From: Trichobilharzia regenti
Taxonomy: Eukaryota > Platyhelminthes > Trematoda > Strigeidida > Schistosomatidae
Reading direction: 5' to 3'
Assembly (NCBI GenBank): GCA_944472135.2
Contig: CALYDD020000340.1
Coordinates: 62,001-126,000, forward strand
Length of the DNA: 64,000 nucleotides
In this document: positions 32,243 through 44,610 of the stretch, one piece after another
How positions within the stretch are numbered: the stretch's first letter is position 1
How the letters are laid out: each line of letters begins with the position of its first letter
The notes under the pieces: generated by a model
Told to the model about the DNA's origin: nothing
Databases searched by the model: none
The model's input: only the letters and a program-made list of their open reading frames with translations
Program-made: the position numbers and the translations under genes

Positions 32243-33432
32243 ATGCAGATGTTCACTGTATGTTCGAATACTCTTGTCTAATATTGCATGCCTCCATGAT
32301 GGTGATTTCTTTCATTTCAGCTCGTCTTAGTTGTACTGGTTGTATCATTTGAATGTGAAATGGGAGGTAAGTCATCCTCATCTCTTTTTCGTCTCCACAT
32401 ATCAGATAGTCGATCGGACAAATGACCTGCTCGCCTCCCTCCATCCATGCATGCATACATGCGAACACTATTCTAATGCAGAGATTTGTCGACTATTGCT
32501 ACTAACACCACCACCATCATTACTAAGACTAATCATGCTACAACCACCACCACCACCACCACCACTAATACTGCTATCACCACAACTGCTAACATTGATA
32601 TCAGTACTAATCTGACAATGCTAGCGCGACAACAACAACAACAACATAGACGAATTCCAGTATGAATGCTACTCATACGACTAGTGCTAATTTCACTCAC
32701 TCACTATTGCAGTTGTTATTAATATTGCTAACAAATTTTTGTATAACGACAGCGACTAGATAAATGATTGGGAGACAGAAATTGAAGGTGAATGTATTCA
32801 AGGTAGCCGACTGGGATTTTCAGTTCATTCATCACACAATCACACAGGCTCCCGAATAAGGAGGTAGGCTCGAAGTGAGTGACACTGATTTCTGGGAAGC
32901 GGGTGACAACCCACTTCATTACTCATTACCTCAGTCATTCACTCACTCACTCACTCAATCACTCAACCACGCATCCAGTCAGACAGACAGACAGACAGTC
33001 AGTCAGTCAGTCAGAGAGTCAGTGAGTCAGTGAAGCAGTCACCTGATCACACAGTGACATGCATTCGAGGCGAGTGACATTGTTAATCGGCCGGCTAGTG
33101 GAATGGTTGACGAATGCAGAATTGAAGGAAGGAAGGAAGGGAGGACGGTTGGAAGGTAGTCATAAAGAATGAATAAATATAAATAAATAAACAAATACAT
33201 AAATAAATAAATAAATGAGTGAGTGAGTGAGTGAATGTGGTATCTTGTTGCTTTATTTTTTGCAGCTATCGCAGGTCCAGTTCCAGAACCAGCCGCCGCT
33301 GCCGCTGCAGCAAACAGTGGTTGTCCTGGCTGTCCCGGTGGATGCCCTAATTGCCCTAAGTGTTGTGGATGCCGTGGATGTCGAGGTGGGAAGTGTCCAG
33401 GAGGCTGCTGCAGAGGCTGTCGGAGACAGTAA
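32243..33432 (+). CDS. Secreted Gly/Pro/Cys-rich peptide, three exons, array copy 1
   Basis: Exons 32243-32257, 32321-32366 and 33266-33432. Introns are 63 and 899 nt, in phases 0 and 1, with donors GTATGT and GTAAGT and acceptors TTTCATTTCAG and TTTTTTGCAG. Predicted 75 residues: signal peptide 1-23 (hydrophobic core LVLVVLVVSF at 6-15; AIA|G cleavage site), a Pro/Ala spacer GPVPEP plus seven Ala, then 12 Cys at 40, 43, 47, 50, 53, 54, 56, 59, 64, 68, 69 and 72, in CPGC, CPNC, CPKCC, CRGC and GGCC spacings with Arg/Lys between. The start is the first ATG after the TATA box, and AATAAA lies about 160 nt past the stop. Function unknown: metal binding, eggshell or matrix crosslinking, or a disulfide-rich effector are all possible. 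The short symmetric exons and signal peptide recall schistosome micro-exon genes. Confidence 0.8.
32713..32787 (+). pseudogene. Candidate optional exon of the peptide gene, copy 1, with in-frame TAG
   Basis: Within intron 2, TATTGCAG precedes and GTGAAT follows a 75-nt segment that keeps phase 1 on both sides. A branch-like GTGCTAAT lies 24 nt upstream. In this copy codon 16 is TAG (32757-32759), so inclusion would truncate the peptide before the Cys-rich domain. Confidence 0.4.
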
Positions 33433-34878
33433 ACCACCAACACCAAACACTTCATTCATGCAAACAAGTCTTCTGTCCTATCTGAACAAATTCTTGTCAT
33501 AATCATCATCATCATCATCAGCATTTCAAGTCGGCGGAGGACCAATGTAGTGTACTTTCAAATCTCCACTCTCCATACTAAATTATTGATAAATAAATAA
33601 ATAAATACATCCCACATTTCAGACGTCTTCTTCTGCTTCCTAATCGATGAATAATCAGTCGGTGAGTGTGACGGTGTTCTCGGCGCTGCTGATGGTCGAG
33701 TCGACGCCGACAGGTCAATTCTCCCACTGACGGAAACTTGCATGCAGCCATCTTGTTGAAATTTCTCTGTCTTTCAATCTGTCAGCTTGTTAGTCCTTTT
33801 GTTAATGAAGAATAAGCGAGTGAATCAGTAGTCAGTAGTTAAGTGTAGAGTCGATTGCGCCATAATTCGCTGAGCTAGCCAACCAGCCAGCCAGCCAGCC
33901 AGCCAGCTAGGTAGCTGTCGAGTTATTCAGATATTGAAGCACCCACTCTCTTGGTTAATGGTAATTTAACTGAGTGGCATAATTAGTTAGTCATGCAGTG
34001 AGTCAGTTACTCATTCGGTCTCTCAGTGAACCAGCCGTCAACTCGAACACAACAACAAGCTTTCCCACTCATGATCACAAATTCTATATAGTCAAATTAT
34101 AATGAAATCAGTCGTTGAAGGAGAATGTGTGACCAGCATACACAGATAAACGGATAGACTGCAGATAGAAAGGCTGACATACAGCCAGACAGCACACACA
34201 CTCACTCACACGAACAAACATACAAGCAGAAGAACACTCACGCTCACACTGCCCAATAGTTTGTCGCCTTCCTTCACTCTCACATACAATGCAAAGAAAC
34301 AAACACACACACACACACATTGAAAGACTCATGTCCACAACACACTTTCAGACAGACAGCTATGCAACAAGGACAGTCGCGTGAAATCCAGACAATCACC
34401 AATTAATCTCACTTGATGAATCACCTCACCAACAACATCTCGTCGAATTTCTGTCATGTCGACCGGACCTAGCTAGCTCGACCACACATTCTGTTGTTTG
34501 TTTATCCTCGCGATTGAGATCTCCTTGAATCATCATCACCATCATCATCATCATCATCATCATCAGCGGTTTCAGCAGCACTAGGACCAGAACCAGCACC
34601 AGAATTCTACTGCCAACTAACTCCACTGACACTGTCACCATATTGACAGACTGAGTAGAATAACCAGTAGCAGGCTGTCGAGAATTGACGAGAATTCCTA
34701 TGAAATTACTAACGACACCAGTCACAATACCCGTGATGAGCAAAGTTCAACTAAGAATAATAAAATCATAAGAATAACAATAGCGGTCATAATAATATTG
34801 TCAATATAACTAAACAAATTACCAAAATAATAATTAGGATAATGCTTTTGATTGTACTATTCAACAACACAAAGCAAG
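33433..34878. other. 3' region and spacer of unit 1
   Basis: Contains the probable poly(A) signal within GATAAATAAATAAATAAAT at about 33588-33606, an (AGCC)n run near 33888-33907, a (CA)n run near 34304-34319 and a (CAT)n run near 34537-34564. Open frames here on either strand are low-complexity and not supported as genes. The same layout follows each gene copy. Confidence 0.65.
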
Positions 34879-35440
34879 ACACGGGAGTCAATGTATACTG
34901 TTCATTAGTCAAAAGGCTGTCGATCATAGATCCACATTTTGTATTCGAAAACCAATCAATTGGTTAACTGAGGAGCGTGGGATTTCGCTTCACATCAAAG
35001 AACATGAAATAGAATGCTCAAATATACATATACAAATACATAGTATTCTGTTTCCAATGCAGTGTGTTGAACTGTGAGAATAACATTCTCACTCTACTCT
35101 ACTCTACTCTACTCTAACATCATCACATAGAATGGTCAAATGGATAGATATTTGGTATTGTGTTTTTGTTGTTCCGATCTGAACTGTGAGAAGATATGAG
35201 AATAATAAGATTCTGTTGGGACACATTGTCGTCTGTATCACACCACCACCGCCACAGTGTGTGTCAGTATGAGTGAATTTCCTAATGGATGCAATTCAAA
35301 GAAGTGAAGTAGTGCAGTATTATTATTGACAACCAGGATAATTTTAGCAACAATAATAATGAAGGACGATACAAATGAAATAAAATAAGGAAGGCCACTG
35401 TCAATAATAGTGATGAAGAAGAAAGAAATGAGAGCACATA

Positions 35441-35643
35441 GAATTTTATTGGTGAATGGTGACTCCCAGTGGAATCCAGGATAACGCGAATTTCGTCCTA
35501 TTTGGGAGTCATCCGCCAGCTGGATGTACCTGCATTCCACAGTCAGTGAGTGATGATGTTCCCACCGCGGCTCGAACCCAGTGGCCATGGTTTCATACGA
35601 CAAAGCGTTATCCACTAGACCACTCAAGCCACGAGAGCTGGCC
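35441..35643 (-). repeat. Sm-alpha-like SINE, unit 2
   Basis: Same element and same disabled hammerhead core as in unit 1; no difference that would restore the core. Confidence 0.75.
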
Positions 35644-36467
35644 ACGTCCTGTGAGACGGGAAAATCTAAAATTCAATTGAAAAATAACAGTTCGATTATA
35701 AAAATGATTATAACGACAAAACGGAAAATAATTTTCAGGACTATTAGTATCATTATTATTATCATAAGGATGAAGTAGGTTACCTACGTACAGCGAGCGG
35801 TCAGTGCTTGTTTGCTTGCTTGCTTGCATTGTAAACATCATCACATTCGTTCTTGTCACCACCACCATCATCAACATCATCTTCATTCTCATCATGACCT
35901 AACAATTGATGAGTCGCCAAACTCCGAATTCGCCAGCTCTCCTAGAATCATTCCGACTACATGCCATGCACAGCCTACACAGCCATCACATCATTTTGTA
36001 ACTCATGGAAAACTCCCATTGTAACATTTAGAAAATCAAAACAAGTGATTCAGCGAAGAGACTCTTTTCAACGAATTTATCATCAAGCTGTACAGTCGTA
36101 TAAATATGGTTTTTAATAAGTTATATCCGGTGAGGGAATTGAATCTTACGTGTGAATGCATAAAAAATAATAATAATAATAATAATCATATGAAGTTCAA
36201 TGAAAACTAGAATGTTTGTGATTATAATCGTAGTTAAATGTCAAGTGGCAAAGCAGACTAATGTCATATCTAGAATAATTCATAGGAGGGATAGAACTTG
36301 AAAAAGGATGTGCAATTATTGGATTAGTAGACAAATCGAATAAAACAAAAACGTTACGTAATATTGTGTGAAATTTAATAGCATAGAAGTTATCGTTGTA
36401 AAAAACAATTGATTTAGAATGACAAGTGGAACAAGTGAAATAATACCGGGGACAGTTCAAAGTGAGA

Positions 36468-37218
36468 TTAGTAATAATAACAATTGACTGAATAAGGAAG
36501 AGTATACAAATTGAATAGACAAAATGAAAAATTGGTAGAGCTAAAATATGATTGGGGATTATCATATTTTAGCATAGAGGGATTAAGACCATGAACGTTG
36601 GAGGGGTTGAACGAACATTTTTGTACACAGAGATCTGGCTTTTCTGTTTCGATAGCCAAAGCTTCAGCAATACAGATGAGTCGGGTACGTAGGGATTTGG
36701 GTAGATTGCTCTTTGCCTTGTAGATGACTTTAAAGGCGGAGGCTATAGAGATAGGGTGATCATTATCGACCAGATGTTCTATGATCGCGCTTCTTATTGC
36801 TCCACTTCCACCTTTTCGTAGCCATGCAGGATAATGTTCTTGCACACCTCTTGGACAAAACTCGAGTCGAACGACCGATATACCTAGCTCCACAAGAGCA
36901 GGTGAATTGATAAACGCACATAGAGTTGGTCAACATTGGGATCTTGTCCTTCAGGTTATTGAACAATAATGGTCGGCTAGTAAAAGCTATTCTCAGAGAG
37001 GCAGCAGGGAATGTTCTTTTCAGGGACTGTGATATCCTTCGTTTCATGATATCGGAAGCTAAGTCGCCTTTGAATTCTAAGCTCATGTAAAGTATTCTCT
37101 GGGGAGCCGTTGATAGGTCACGTTTTGTAGGCTTTGAATGTATATTCTTATCTATAAAACGTGGTGGAAATCCATTTTCCATTAGGATTTTCCTCAAAGT
37201 GTATAACTCATCTTCCAC
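36468..37218 (-). pseudogene. PLE GIY-YIG fragment, unit 2
   Basis: Same two overlapping pieces (36763-37218 and 36468-36893) and the same frameshift as in unit 1. Confidence 0.85.
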
Positions 37219-38304
37219 AATATCAGTGCTACATATATCACATCATTTCACAACACATCACATCACATCAGACTTCGTCACATCTCATCATATCACGTCA
37301 CCCAACGCCCGATTCATTAGCAAATATTAATTCCAAACAACATTCATATCGGTCGATTCCAAGTAGTCAAGACGACCAGAAATAGGTGACGATGCATCAA
37401 ACAAATAACTAACTAATCAACTCACTTACTAACTGACAAACTAACTAACTGTGCACTTGATGAAAACATTGAATAAATAAGTGACTAAATAACTGAATTT
37501 CTTTGTAAATAAATGGCTGACTAACTGTCTGAATGAATATATGTCTGTCTAAATAACTCAATAAATACTTGACCAAGTGAACAACTAATCAACTCACTTA
37601 CTAACTGACTAGTCAACTAGCTAACTAACAAACTATCCAACTAAGTAACTAATTGATTAAATAATTTAAGCGTAGAACTTGGCCACTCTGGTACAATGCA
37701 ATTCCATATAAGATTATTTAATTTTATTTTATTAATCACACGATGATGTCGTAGTATTAACAACACAAATCCAGTTGGTAATACTGCATCACTGTGTGAT
37801 TATTGTCAAAATAAACCTATTCATTATGGAGTAACAAACCAACCAGCCAACCAACTAACTGACTAACTAACTAACCAAACCACCGACTCACATTTGATCT
37901 CACGAAGTCATCAACGAACGAATCATCGGACGAATGAAGGAAGGAAGGAAGGAAGGAAGAGGCAGTGGGCTCAGAAGCCAACATTCAGTCAAACTGATTC
38001 ACAGACTGACAGACTGAGTCCAAAATACAAAAATTATTTACTCATCACAGAGTGAAATTGTATAAGGAAGAGTCAATCCACGCATAAAATACAGCCAACA
38101 AACTAAACAAACAACTAGCCAACTAACCAACCGAGAATCAAGCAATCAAGCCAGCAGTTAGTCGGTCAATAAATCGAACAATCAATCCATCAATCAATGA
38201 AGCCATCATGAGTCGAATGAAGGGGGAGAGCGAATAAGTGAATGAAACTCACATTCCTCGTGTTCATTGATTATATCGGTAGGTTGGTAGGTAGGGTAGG
38301 TCAC

Positions 38305-38367
38305 TCACCTGTGTTTGAGTGTGACCACGTGTTCGCTTGCTTCACAGGTGAACGTTGAGTATAAATA
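38305..38367 (+). promoter_or_regulatory. Promoter of the Cys-rich peptide gene, copy 2
   Basis: Same E-box inverted repeat, central CACGTG and TATAAATA, with spacing to the ATG unchanged. Confidence 0.7.
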
Positions 38368-38425
38368 GGAAGGTGGGAGTAGGTTTCAAGTGTTAGTTTC
38401 AAGTTGACAGTAAACCACAACAACA

Positions 38426-39615
38426 ATGCAGATGTTCACTGTATGTTCGAATACTCTTGTCTAATATTGCATGCCTCCATGATGGTGATTTCTTTCATTT
38501 CAGCTCGTCTTAGTTGTACTGGTTGTATCATTTGAATGTGAAATGGGAGGTAAGTCATCCTCATCTCTTTTTCGTCTCCACATATCAGATAGTCGATCGG
38601 ACAAATGACCTGCTCGCCTCCCTCCATCCATGCATGCATACATGCGAACACTATTCTAATGCAGAGATTTGTCGACTATTGCTACTAACACCACCACCAT
38701 CATTACTAAGACTAATCATGCTACAACCACCACCACCACCACCACCACTAATACTGCTATCACCACAACTGCTAACATTGATATCAGTACTAATCTGACA
38801 ATGCTAGCGCGACAACAACAACAACAACATAGACGAATTCCAGTATGAATGCTACTCATACGACTAGTGCTAATTTCACTCACTCACTATTGCAGTTGTT
38901 ATTAATATTGCTAACAAATTTTTGTATAACGACAGCGACTGGATAAATGATTGGGAGACAGAAATTGAAGGTGAATGTATTCAAGGTAGCCGACTGGGAT
39001 TTTCAGTTCATTCATCACACAATCACACAGGCTCCCGAATAAGGAGGTAGGCTCGAAGTGAGTGACACTGATTTCTGGGAAGCGGGTGACAACCCACTTC
39101 ATTACTCATTACCTCAGTCATTCACTCACTCACTCACTCAATCACTCAATCACGCATCCAGTCAGACAGACAGACAGACAGTCAGTCAGTCAGTCAGAGA
39201 GTCAGTGAGTCAGTGAAGCAGTCACCTGATCACACAGTGACATGCATTCGAGGCGAGTGACATTGTTAATCGGCCGGCTAGTGGAATGGTTGACGAATGC
39301 AGAATTGAAGGAAGGAAGGAAGGGAGGACGGTTGGAAGGTAGTCATAAAGAATGAATAAATATAAATAAATAAACAAATACATAAATAAATAAATAAATG
39401 AGTGAGTGAGTGAGTGAATGTGGTATCTTGTTGCTTTATTTTTTGCAGCTATCGCAGGTCCAGTTCCAGAACCAGCCGCCGCTGCCGCTGCAGCAAACAG
39501 TGGTTGTCCTGGCTGTCCCGGTGGATGCCCTAATTGCCCTAAGTGTTGTGGATGCCGTGGATGTCGAGGTGGGAAGTGTCCAGGAGGCTGCTGCAGAGGC
39601 TGTCGGAGACAGTAA
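38426..39615 (+). CDS. Secreted Gly/Pro/Cys-rich peptide, copy 2
   Basis: Exons 38426-38440, 38504-38549 and 39449-39615. The coding sequence is identical to copy 1, silent positions included, and so are the splice sites. It differs from copy 1 in the intron: the optional-exon candidate at 38896-38970 has TGG where copy 1 has TAG, so inclusion here would give a 100-residue form. Confidence 0.8.
38896..38970 (+). other. Candidate optional 75-nt exon, open (copy 2)
   Basis: Phase-1 to phase-1 segment adding 25 residues (VVINIANKFLYNDSDWINDW plus ETEIE), acidic and Asn/Asp-rich, between signal peptide and Cys-rich domain. The branch-like GTGCTAAT and acceptor TATTGCAG are good; the donor AAG|GTGAAT is weaker. 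Only RNA data can confirm its use. Confidence 0.45.
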
Positions 39616-40849
39616 ACCACCAACACCAAACACTTCATTCATGCAAACAAGTCTTCTGTCCTATCTGAACAAATTCTTGTCATAATCATCATCATCATCA
39701 TCAGCATTTCAAGTCGGCGGAGGACCAATGTAGTGTACTTTCAAATCTCCACTCTCCATACTAAATTATTGATAAATAAATAAATAAATACATCCCACAT
39801 TTCAGACGTCTTCTTCTGCTTCCTAATCGATGAATAATCAGTCGGTGAGTGTGACGGTGTTCTCGGCGCTGCTGATGGTCGAGTCGACGCCGACAGGTCA
39901 ATTCTCCCACTGACGGAAACTTGCATGCAGCCATCTTGTTGAAATTTCTCTGTCTTTCAATCTGTCAGCTTGTTAGTCCTTTTGTTAATGAAGAATAAGC
40001 GAGTGAATCAGTAGTCAGTAGTTAAGTGTAGAGTCGATTGCGCCATAATTCGCTGAGCTAGCCAACCAGCCAGCCAGCCAGCCAGCCAGCTAGGTAGCTG
40101 TCGAGTTATTCAGATATTGAAGCACCCACTCTCTTGGTTAATGGTAATTTAACTGAGTGGCATAATTAGTTAGTCATGCAGTGAGTCAGTTACTCATTCG
40201 GTCTCTCAGTGAACCAGCCGTCAACTCGAACACAACAACAAGCTTTCCCACTCATGATCACAAATTCTATATAGTCAAATTATAATGAAATCAGTCGTTG
40301 AAGGAGAATGTGTGACCAGCATACACAGATAAACGGATAGACTGCAGATAGAAAGGCTGACATACAGCCAGACAGCACACACACTCACTCACACGAACAA
40401 ACATACAAGCAGAAGAACACTCACGCTCACACTGCCCAATAGTTTGTCGCCTTCCTTCACTCTCACATACAATGCAAAGAAACAAACACACACACACACA
40501 CATTGAAAGACTCATGTCCACAACACACTTTCAGACAGACAGCTATGCAACAAGGACAGTCGCGTGAAATCCAGACAATCACCAATTAATCTCACTTGAT
40601 GAATCACCTCACCAACAACATCTCGTCGAATTTCTGTCATGTCGACCGGACCTAGCTAGCTCGACCACACATTCTGTTGTTTGTTTATCCTCGCGATTGA
40701 GATCTCCTTGAATCATCATCACCATCATCATCATCATCATCATCATCAGCGGTTTCAGCAGCACTAGGACCAGAACCAGCACCAGAATTCTACTGCCAAC
40801 TAACTCCACTGACACTGTCACCATATTGACAGACTGAGTAGAATAACCA

Positions 40850-42067
40850 GCAGCAGGCTGTCGAGAATTGACGAGAACTCCTATGAAATTACTAACGACA
40901 CCAGTCACAATACCTGTGATGAGCAAAGTCCAACTAAGAATAATAAAATAATAAGAATAACAATAGCGGTCATAATAATATTGTCAATATAACTAAACAA
41001 ATTACCAAAATAATAATTAGGATAATGCTTTTGATTGTACTATTCAACAACAGAAAGCAAGACACGGGAGTCAATGTATATTGTTCATTAGTCAAAACGC
41101 TGTCGATCATAGATGCACAGTTTATATTAGTAAACCAATCAATTCATTAACTGAGGAGCGTGAGATTTCGCTTCACATCAAAAAACATGAAATAGAATGT
41201 TCAAATATACATATACAAATACATAGTATTCTGTTTCCAATGCAGTGTGTTGAACTGTAAGAATAACATTCTCACTCTACTCTACTCTACTCTACTCTAC
41301 TCTAACATCATCACATAGAATGGTCAAATGGATAGATATATGGTATTCTGTTTTTGTTGTTCCGATCTGAACTGTGAGAAGATATGAGAGTAATAAGATT
41401 ATATTGGCACACATTGTCGTCTGTATCACACCACCACCCCCACAGTGTGTGTCAGTATGAGTGAATTTCCTAATGGATGCAATTCAAAGAAGTGAAGTAG
41501 TGCAGTATTAATAATGACAAACACGATAATTTTAGCAGCAGTCATAATGAAGGACGATACAAATGAAACAAAATAAGGAAGGTCACTGTCAATAATATTG
41601 ATGAAGAAGAAAAAAATGATAGTACATAGAATTTTATTAGTGAATGGTGACTACCAGTGGAATCCAGGATAACGCGAATTTCGTCCTATTTGGGAGTCAT
41701 CCGCCAGCTGGATGTACCTGCATTCCACAGTCAGTGAGTGATGATGTTCCCACCGAGGCTCGAACCCAGTGCCCATGGTTTCATACGACAAAGCGTTATC
41801 CACTAGACCACTCGAGCCACGAGAGCTGGCCACGTCTTGTGAGACGGGAAAATCTAAAATTCAATTGAAAAATAACAGTTCGATTATAAAAATGATTATA
41901 AGGACAAAATGGAAAATAATTTTCAGGACTATCAGTATCATTATTATTATCATAAGGATGAAGTAGGTTACCTACGTATAGCGAGCGGTCAGTGCTTGTT
42001 TGCTTGCTTGCTTGCATTGTAAACATCATCACATTCGTTCTTGTCACCACCACCATCATCAACATCG
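40850..42067. other. Divergent tract spanning the unit 2/3 junction
   Basis: From CCAGCAGCAGG (unit 1 has CCAGTAGCAGG) to AACATCGTCTTC (others AACATCATCTTC) substitutions are far denser than elsewhere in the array. Examples are GATGCACAGTTTATATTAGT near 41110-41130 and the changed SINE tail near 41590-41640. On both sides the units return to near identity. Confidence 0.8.
41629..41831 (-). repeat. Sm-alpha-like SINE, unit 3 (divergent copy)
   Basis: Carries several private substitutions (CCACCGAGGCTCG, GTGCCCATGG, CTCGAGCCACG). The hammerhead core still reads GGCGGATGACTCC, so the disabling change predates the split of this variant from the others. Confidence 0.75.
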
Positions 42068-42652
42068 TCTTCATTCTCATCATGACCTAACAATTGATGA
42101 GTCGCCAAACTCCGAATTCGCCAGCTCTCCTAGAATCATTCCGACTACATGCCATGCACAGCCTACACAGCCATCACATCATTTTGTAACTCATGGAAAA
42201 CTCCCATTGTAACATTTAGAAAATCAAAACAAGTGATTCAGCGAAGAGACTCTTTTCAACGAATTTATCATCAAGCTGTACAGTCGTATAAATATGGTTT
42301 TTAATAAGTTATATCCGGTGAGGGAATTGAATCTTACGTGTGAATGCATAAAAAATAATAATAATAATAATCATATGAAGTTCAATGAAAACTAGAATGT
42401 TTGTGATTATAATCGTAGTTAAATGTCAAGTGGCAAAGCAGACTAATGTCATATCTAGAATAATTCATAGGAGGGATAGAACTTGAAAAAGGATGTGCAA
42501 TTATTGGATTAGTAGACAAATCGAATAAAACAAAAACGTTACGTAATATTGTGTGAAATTTAATAGCATAGAAGTTATCGTTGTAAAAAACAATTGATTT
42601 AGAATGACAAGTGGAACAAGTGAAATAATACCGGGGACAGTTCAAAGTGAGA

Positions 42653-43403
42653 TTAGTAATAATAACAATTGACTGAATAAGGAAGAGTATACAAATTGAA
42701 TAGACAAAATGAAAAATTGGTAGAGCTAAAATATGATTGGGGATTATCATATTTTAGCATAGAGGGATTAAGACCATGAACGTTGGAGGGGTTGAACGAA
42801 CATTTTTGTACACAGAGATCTGGCTTTTCTGTTTCGATAGCCAAAGCTTCAGCAATACAGATGAGTCGGGTACGTAGGGATTTGGGTAGATTGCTCTTTG
42901 CCTTGTAGATGACTTTAAAGGCGGAGGCTATAGAGATAGGGTGATCATTATCGACCAGATGTTCTATGATCGCGCTTCTTATTGCTCCACTTCCACCTTT
43001 TCGTAGCCATGCAGGATAATGTTCTTGCACACCTCTTGGACAAAACTCGAGTCGAACGACCGATATACCTAGCTCCACAAGAGCAGGTGAATTGATAAAC
43101 GCACATAGAGTTGGTCAACATTGGGATCTTGTCCTTCAGGTTATTGAACAATAATGGTCGGCTAGTAAAAGCTATTCTCAGAGAGGCAGCAGGGAATGTT
43201 CTTTTCAGGGACTGTGATATCCTTCGTTTCATGATATCGGAAGCTAAGTCGCCTTTGAATTCTAAGCTCATGTAAAGTATTCTCTGGGGAGCCGTTGATA
43301 GGTCACGTTTTGTAGGCTTTGAATGTATATTCTTATCTATAAAACGTGGTGGAAATCCATTTTCCATTAGGATTTTCCTCAAAGTGTATAACTCATCTTC
43401 CAC
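42653..43403 (-). pseudogene. PLE GIY-YIG fragment, unit 3
   Basis: Pieces 42948-43403 and 42653-43078 with the same frameshift as the other units. Confidence 0.85.
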
Positions 43404-44489
43404 AATATCAGTGCTACATATATCACATCATTTCACAACACATCACATCACATCAGACTTCGTCACATCTCATCATATCACGTCACCCAACGCCCGATTC
43501 ATTAGCAAATATTAATTCCAAACAACATTCATATCGGTCGATTCCAAGTAGTCAAGACGACCAGAAATAGGTGACGATGCATCAAACAAATAACTAACTA
43601 ATCAACTCACTTACTAACTGACAAACTAACTAACTGTGCACTTGATGAAAACATTGAATAAATAAGTGACTAAATAACTGAATTTCTTTGTAAATAAATG
43701 GCTGACTAACTGTCTGAATGAATATATGTCTGTCTAAATAACTCAATAAATACTTGACCAAGTGAACAACTAATCAACTCACTTACTAACTGACTAGTCA
43801 ACTAGCTAACTAACAAACTATCCAACTAAGTAACTAATTGATTAAATAATTTAAGCGTAGAACTTGGCCACTCTGGTACAATGCAATTCCATATAAGATT
43901 ATTTAATTTTATTTTATTAATCACACGATGATGTCGTAGTATTAACAACACAAATCCAGTTGGTAATACTGCATCACTGTGTGATTATTGTCAAAATAAA
44001 CCTATTCATTATGGAGTAACAAACCAACCAGCCAACCAACTAACTGACTAACTAACTAACCAAACCACCGACTCACATTTGATCTCACGAAGTCATCAAC
44101 GAACGAATCATCGGACGAATGAAGGAAGGAAGGAAGGAAGGAAGAGGCAGTGGGCTCAGAAGCCAACATTCAGTCAAACTGATTCACAGACTGACAGACT
44201 GAGTCCAAAATACAAAAATTATTTACTCATCACAGAGTGAAATTGTATAAGGAAGAGTCAATCCACGCATAAAATACAGCCAACAAACTAAACAAACAAC
44301 TAGCCAACTAACCAACCGAGAATCAAGCAATCAAGCCAGCAGTTAGTCGGTCAATAAATCGAACAATCAATCCATCAATCAATGAAGCCATCATGAGTCG
44401 AATGAAGGGGGAGAGCGAATAAGTGAATGAAACTCACATTCCTCGTGTTCATTGATTATATCGGTAGGTTGGTAGGTAGGGTAGGTCAC

Positions 44490-44552
44490 TCACCTGTGTT
44501 TGAGTGTGACCACGTGTTCGCTTGCTTCACAGGTGAACGTTGAGTATAAATA
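44490..44552 (+). promoter_or_regulatory. Promoter of the Cys-rich peptide gene, copy 3
   Basis: E-box inverted repeat, CACGTG and TATAAATA all preserved. Confidence 0.7.
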
Positions 44553-44610
44553 GGAAGGTGGGAGTAGGTTTCAAGTGTTAGTTTCAAGTTGACAGTAAAC
44601 CACAACAACA

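Larger units (their letters stand above)
28696..34878 (+). repeat. Tandem unit 1 (6183 bp)
   Basis: First unit of the head-to-tail array, measured from the marker ACACGGGAGTCAATG. Contents in order: (CTCTA)n, Sm-alpha-like SINE, PLE fragment, promoter and Cys-rich peptide gene, then tetranucleotide-rich spacer. Private differences include TAG for TGG at 32757-32759 and a Cys-to-Phe-type silent scatter in spacers. Left homology stops abruptly at about 28689. Confidence 0.95.
34879..41061 (+). repeat. Tandem unit 2 (6183 bp)
   Basis: Nearly identical to unit 1 until about 40850, where a denser run of substitutions begins and continues across the junction into unit 3. Confidence 0.95.

Noticed and set aside
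32482..32603. Another possible exon in intron 2 after TTCTAATGCAG, encoding a Pro-rich stretch
   Set aside because: The length to the only nearby donor (GTACTA, weak) is 122 nt, which breaks the reading frame into exon 3; the Pro run is a (CCA)n microsatellite.
32831..32870. Possible 40-nt micro-exon between GGATTTTCAG and GTAGGC in intron 2
   Set aside because: It would shift the phase so that exon 3 is no longer in the Cys-rich frame.
33039..33455. Long minus-strand frame opposite exon 3 (138 residues), and an alternative plus frame of 91 residues across it
   Set aside because: Exon 3 is GC-rich with few stops, so several frames stay open. These lack splice context or a promoter, and the spliced frame with a signal peptide explains the region better.
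34108..34743. Minus-strand frames with VCVCVC and MMMMMM or VLVLVL runs
   Set aside because: These are translations of (CA)n, (CAT)n and (CCAGAA)-type simple repeats.
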